Positions 63,873 to 64,000 of a DNA stretch of 64,000 nt are shown here, piece after piece. The stretch covers positions 1 through 64,000 of the forward strand of contig JASGMB010000002.1 in assembly GCA_030156665.1 (NCBI GenBank). The letters are read 5' to 3'. Each line of letters starts with the position of its first letter. Position 1 is the stretch's first letter. Source of the DNA: Clostridiales bacterium (GTDB lineage: Bacteria; Bacillota; Clostridia; SK-Y3). The position numbers and the translations under genes are program-made. The notes under the pieces were generated by a model. The model had not been told where the DNA came from. It was given only the letters and a program-made list of their open reading frames with translations, and did not search any database.

Positions 63873-64000
63873 ACTAAAATAAGTATTAAATCTTTTTATT
63901 GTAATAAATATGTGCTGGAAACAGAAATAAATATCTAGAAAATGAAAAGGAATCATTAAAAAAGAGTAGTGCAAAATGGCAGTTGCATATAATAATTATA

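Overview
The window is a gene-dense, A+T-rich stretch of a bacterial chromosome in which every recognisable gene lies on the + strand. Gene order, rRNA-anti-SD-like ribosome binding sites (GGAGG), frequent TTG/GTG starts and the gene set (PolC with built-in exonuclease, FliY with CheC sites, CheC/CheD, FapA, RnpM/YlxQ) point to a motile member of the Clostridia (Firmicutes/Bacillota), possibly of the Lachnospirales type. The genus assignment is inference from gene order and protein style, not from a search.

Region 1 (1-4460): a SpoU-family rRNA methyltransferase gene, dprA (DNA uptake/processing) and topA, each closed by hairpin terminators. Region 2 (4460-4976): a 580-base gap with a 22-bp tandem repeat, a good sigma-A-type promoter and a long leader that contains a candidate structured RNA. 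Region 3 (4977-39132): a continuous motility and chemotaxis operon of about 34 kb: flgB-flgC-fliE-fliF-fliG-fliH-fliI-fliJ-motE-fliK-flgD-(TIGR02530-type)-flgE-flbD-motA-motB-fliL-fliM-fliY-cheY-fliO-fliP-fliQ-fliR-flhB-flhA-flhF-flhG-ycgR-cheB-cheA-cheW-cheC-cheD-(membrane protein)-sigD-fapA-(three poorly known small genes). It encodes the basal body rod, MS ring, switch, export apparatus and ATPase, hook, stator, a c-di-GMP brake, the adaptation and phosphorelay proteins, and the sigma factor for late genes. Flagellin, filament cap, flgM, flgN, cheR and chemoreceptors are not here.

Region 4 (39133-52791): translation and envelope genes: rpsB-tsf-pyrH-frr, a 65-residue PASTA-like ORF, uppS-cdsA-dxr-rseP-ispG, a family 2 glycosyltransferase, and polC. 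rpsB has its own promoter(s) and a structured leader. Region 5 (52792-61061): the rimP-nusA-rnpM-ylxQ-infB-rbfA-nrnA-truB-ribF operon with a strong promoter and a hairpin leader. Region 6 (61062-64000): rpsO and pnp, separated by a 39-bp inverted repeat.

Most of this is a standard clostridial chromosome backbone. I found no CRISPR, prophage, transposase, tRNA or rRNA, and no wholly new multi-gene system. The most notable points are: a NusA protein that lacks about 25 residues inside its S1 domain; a folded, unassigned leader in front of the flagellar operon; an FlhB with NPIH rather than NPTH at the autocleavage site; a 51-54-residue gene with an unusual start at the end of the motility operon; and several inverted-repeat elements in intergenic DNA.
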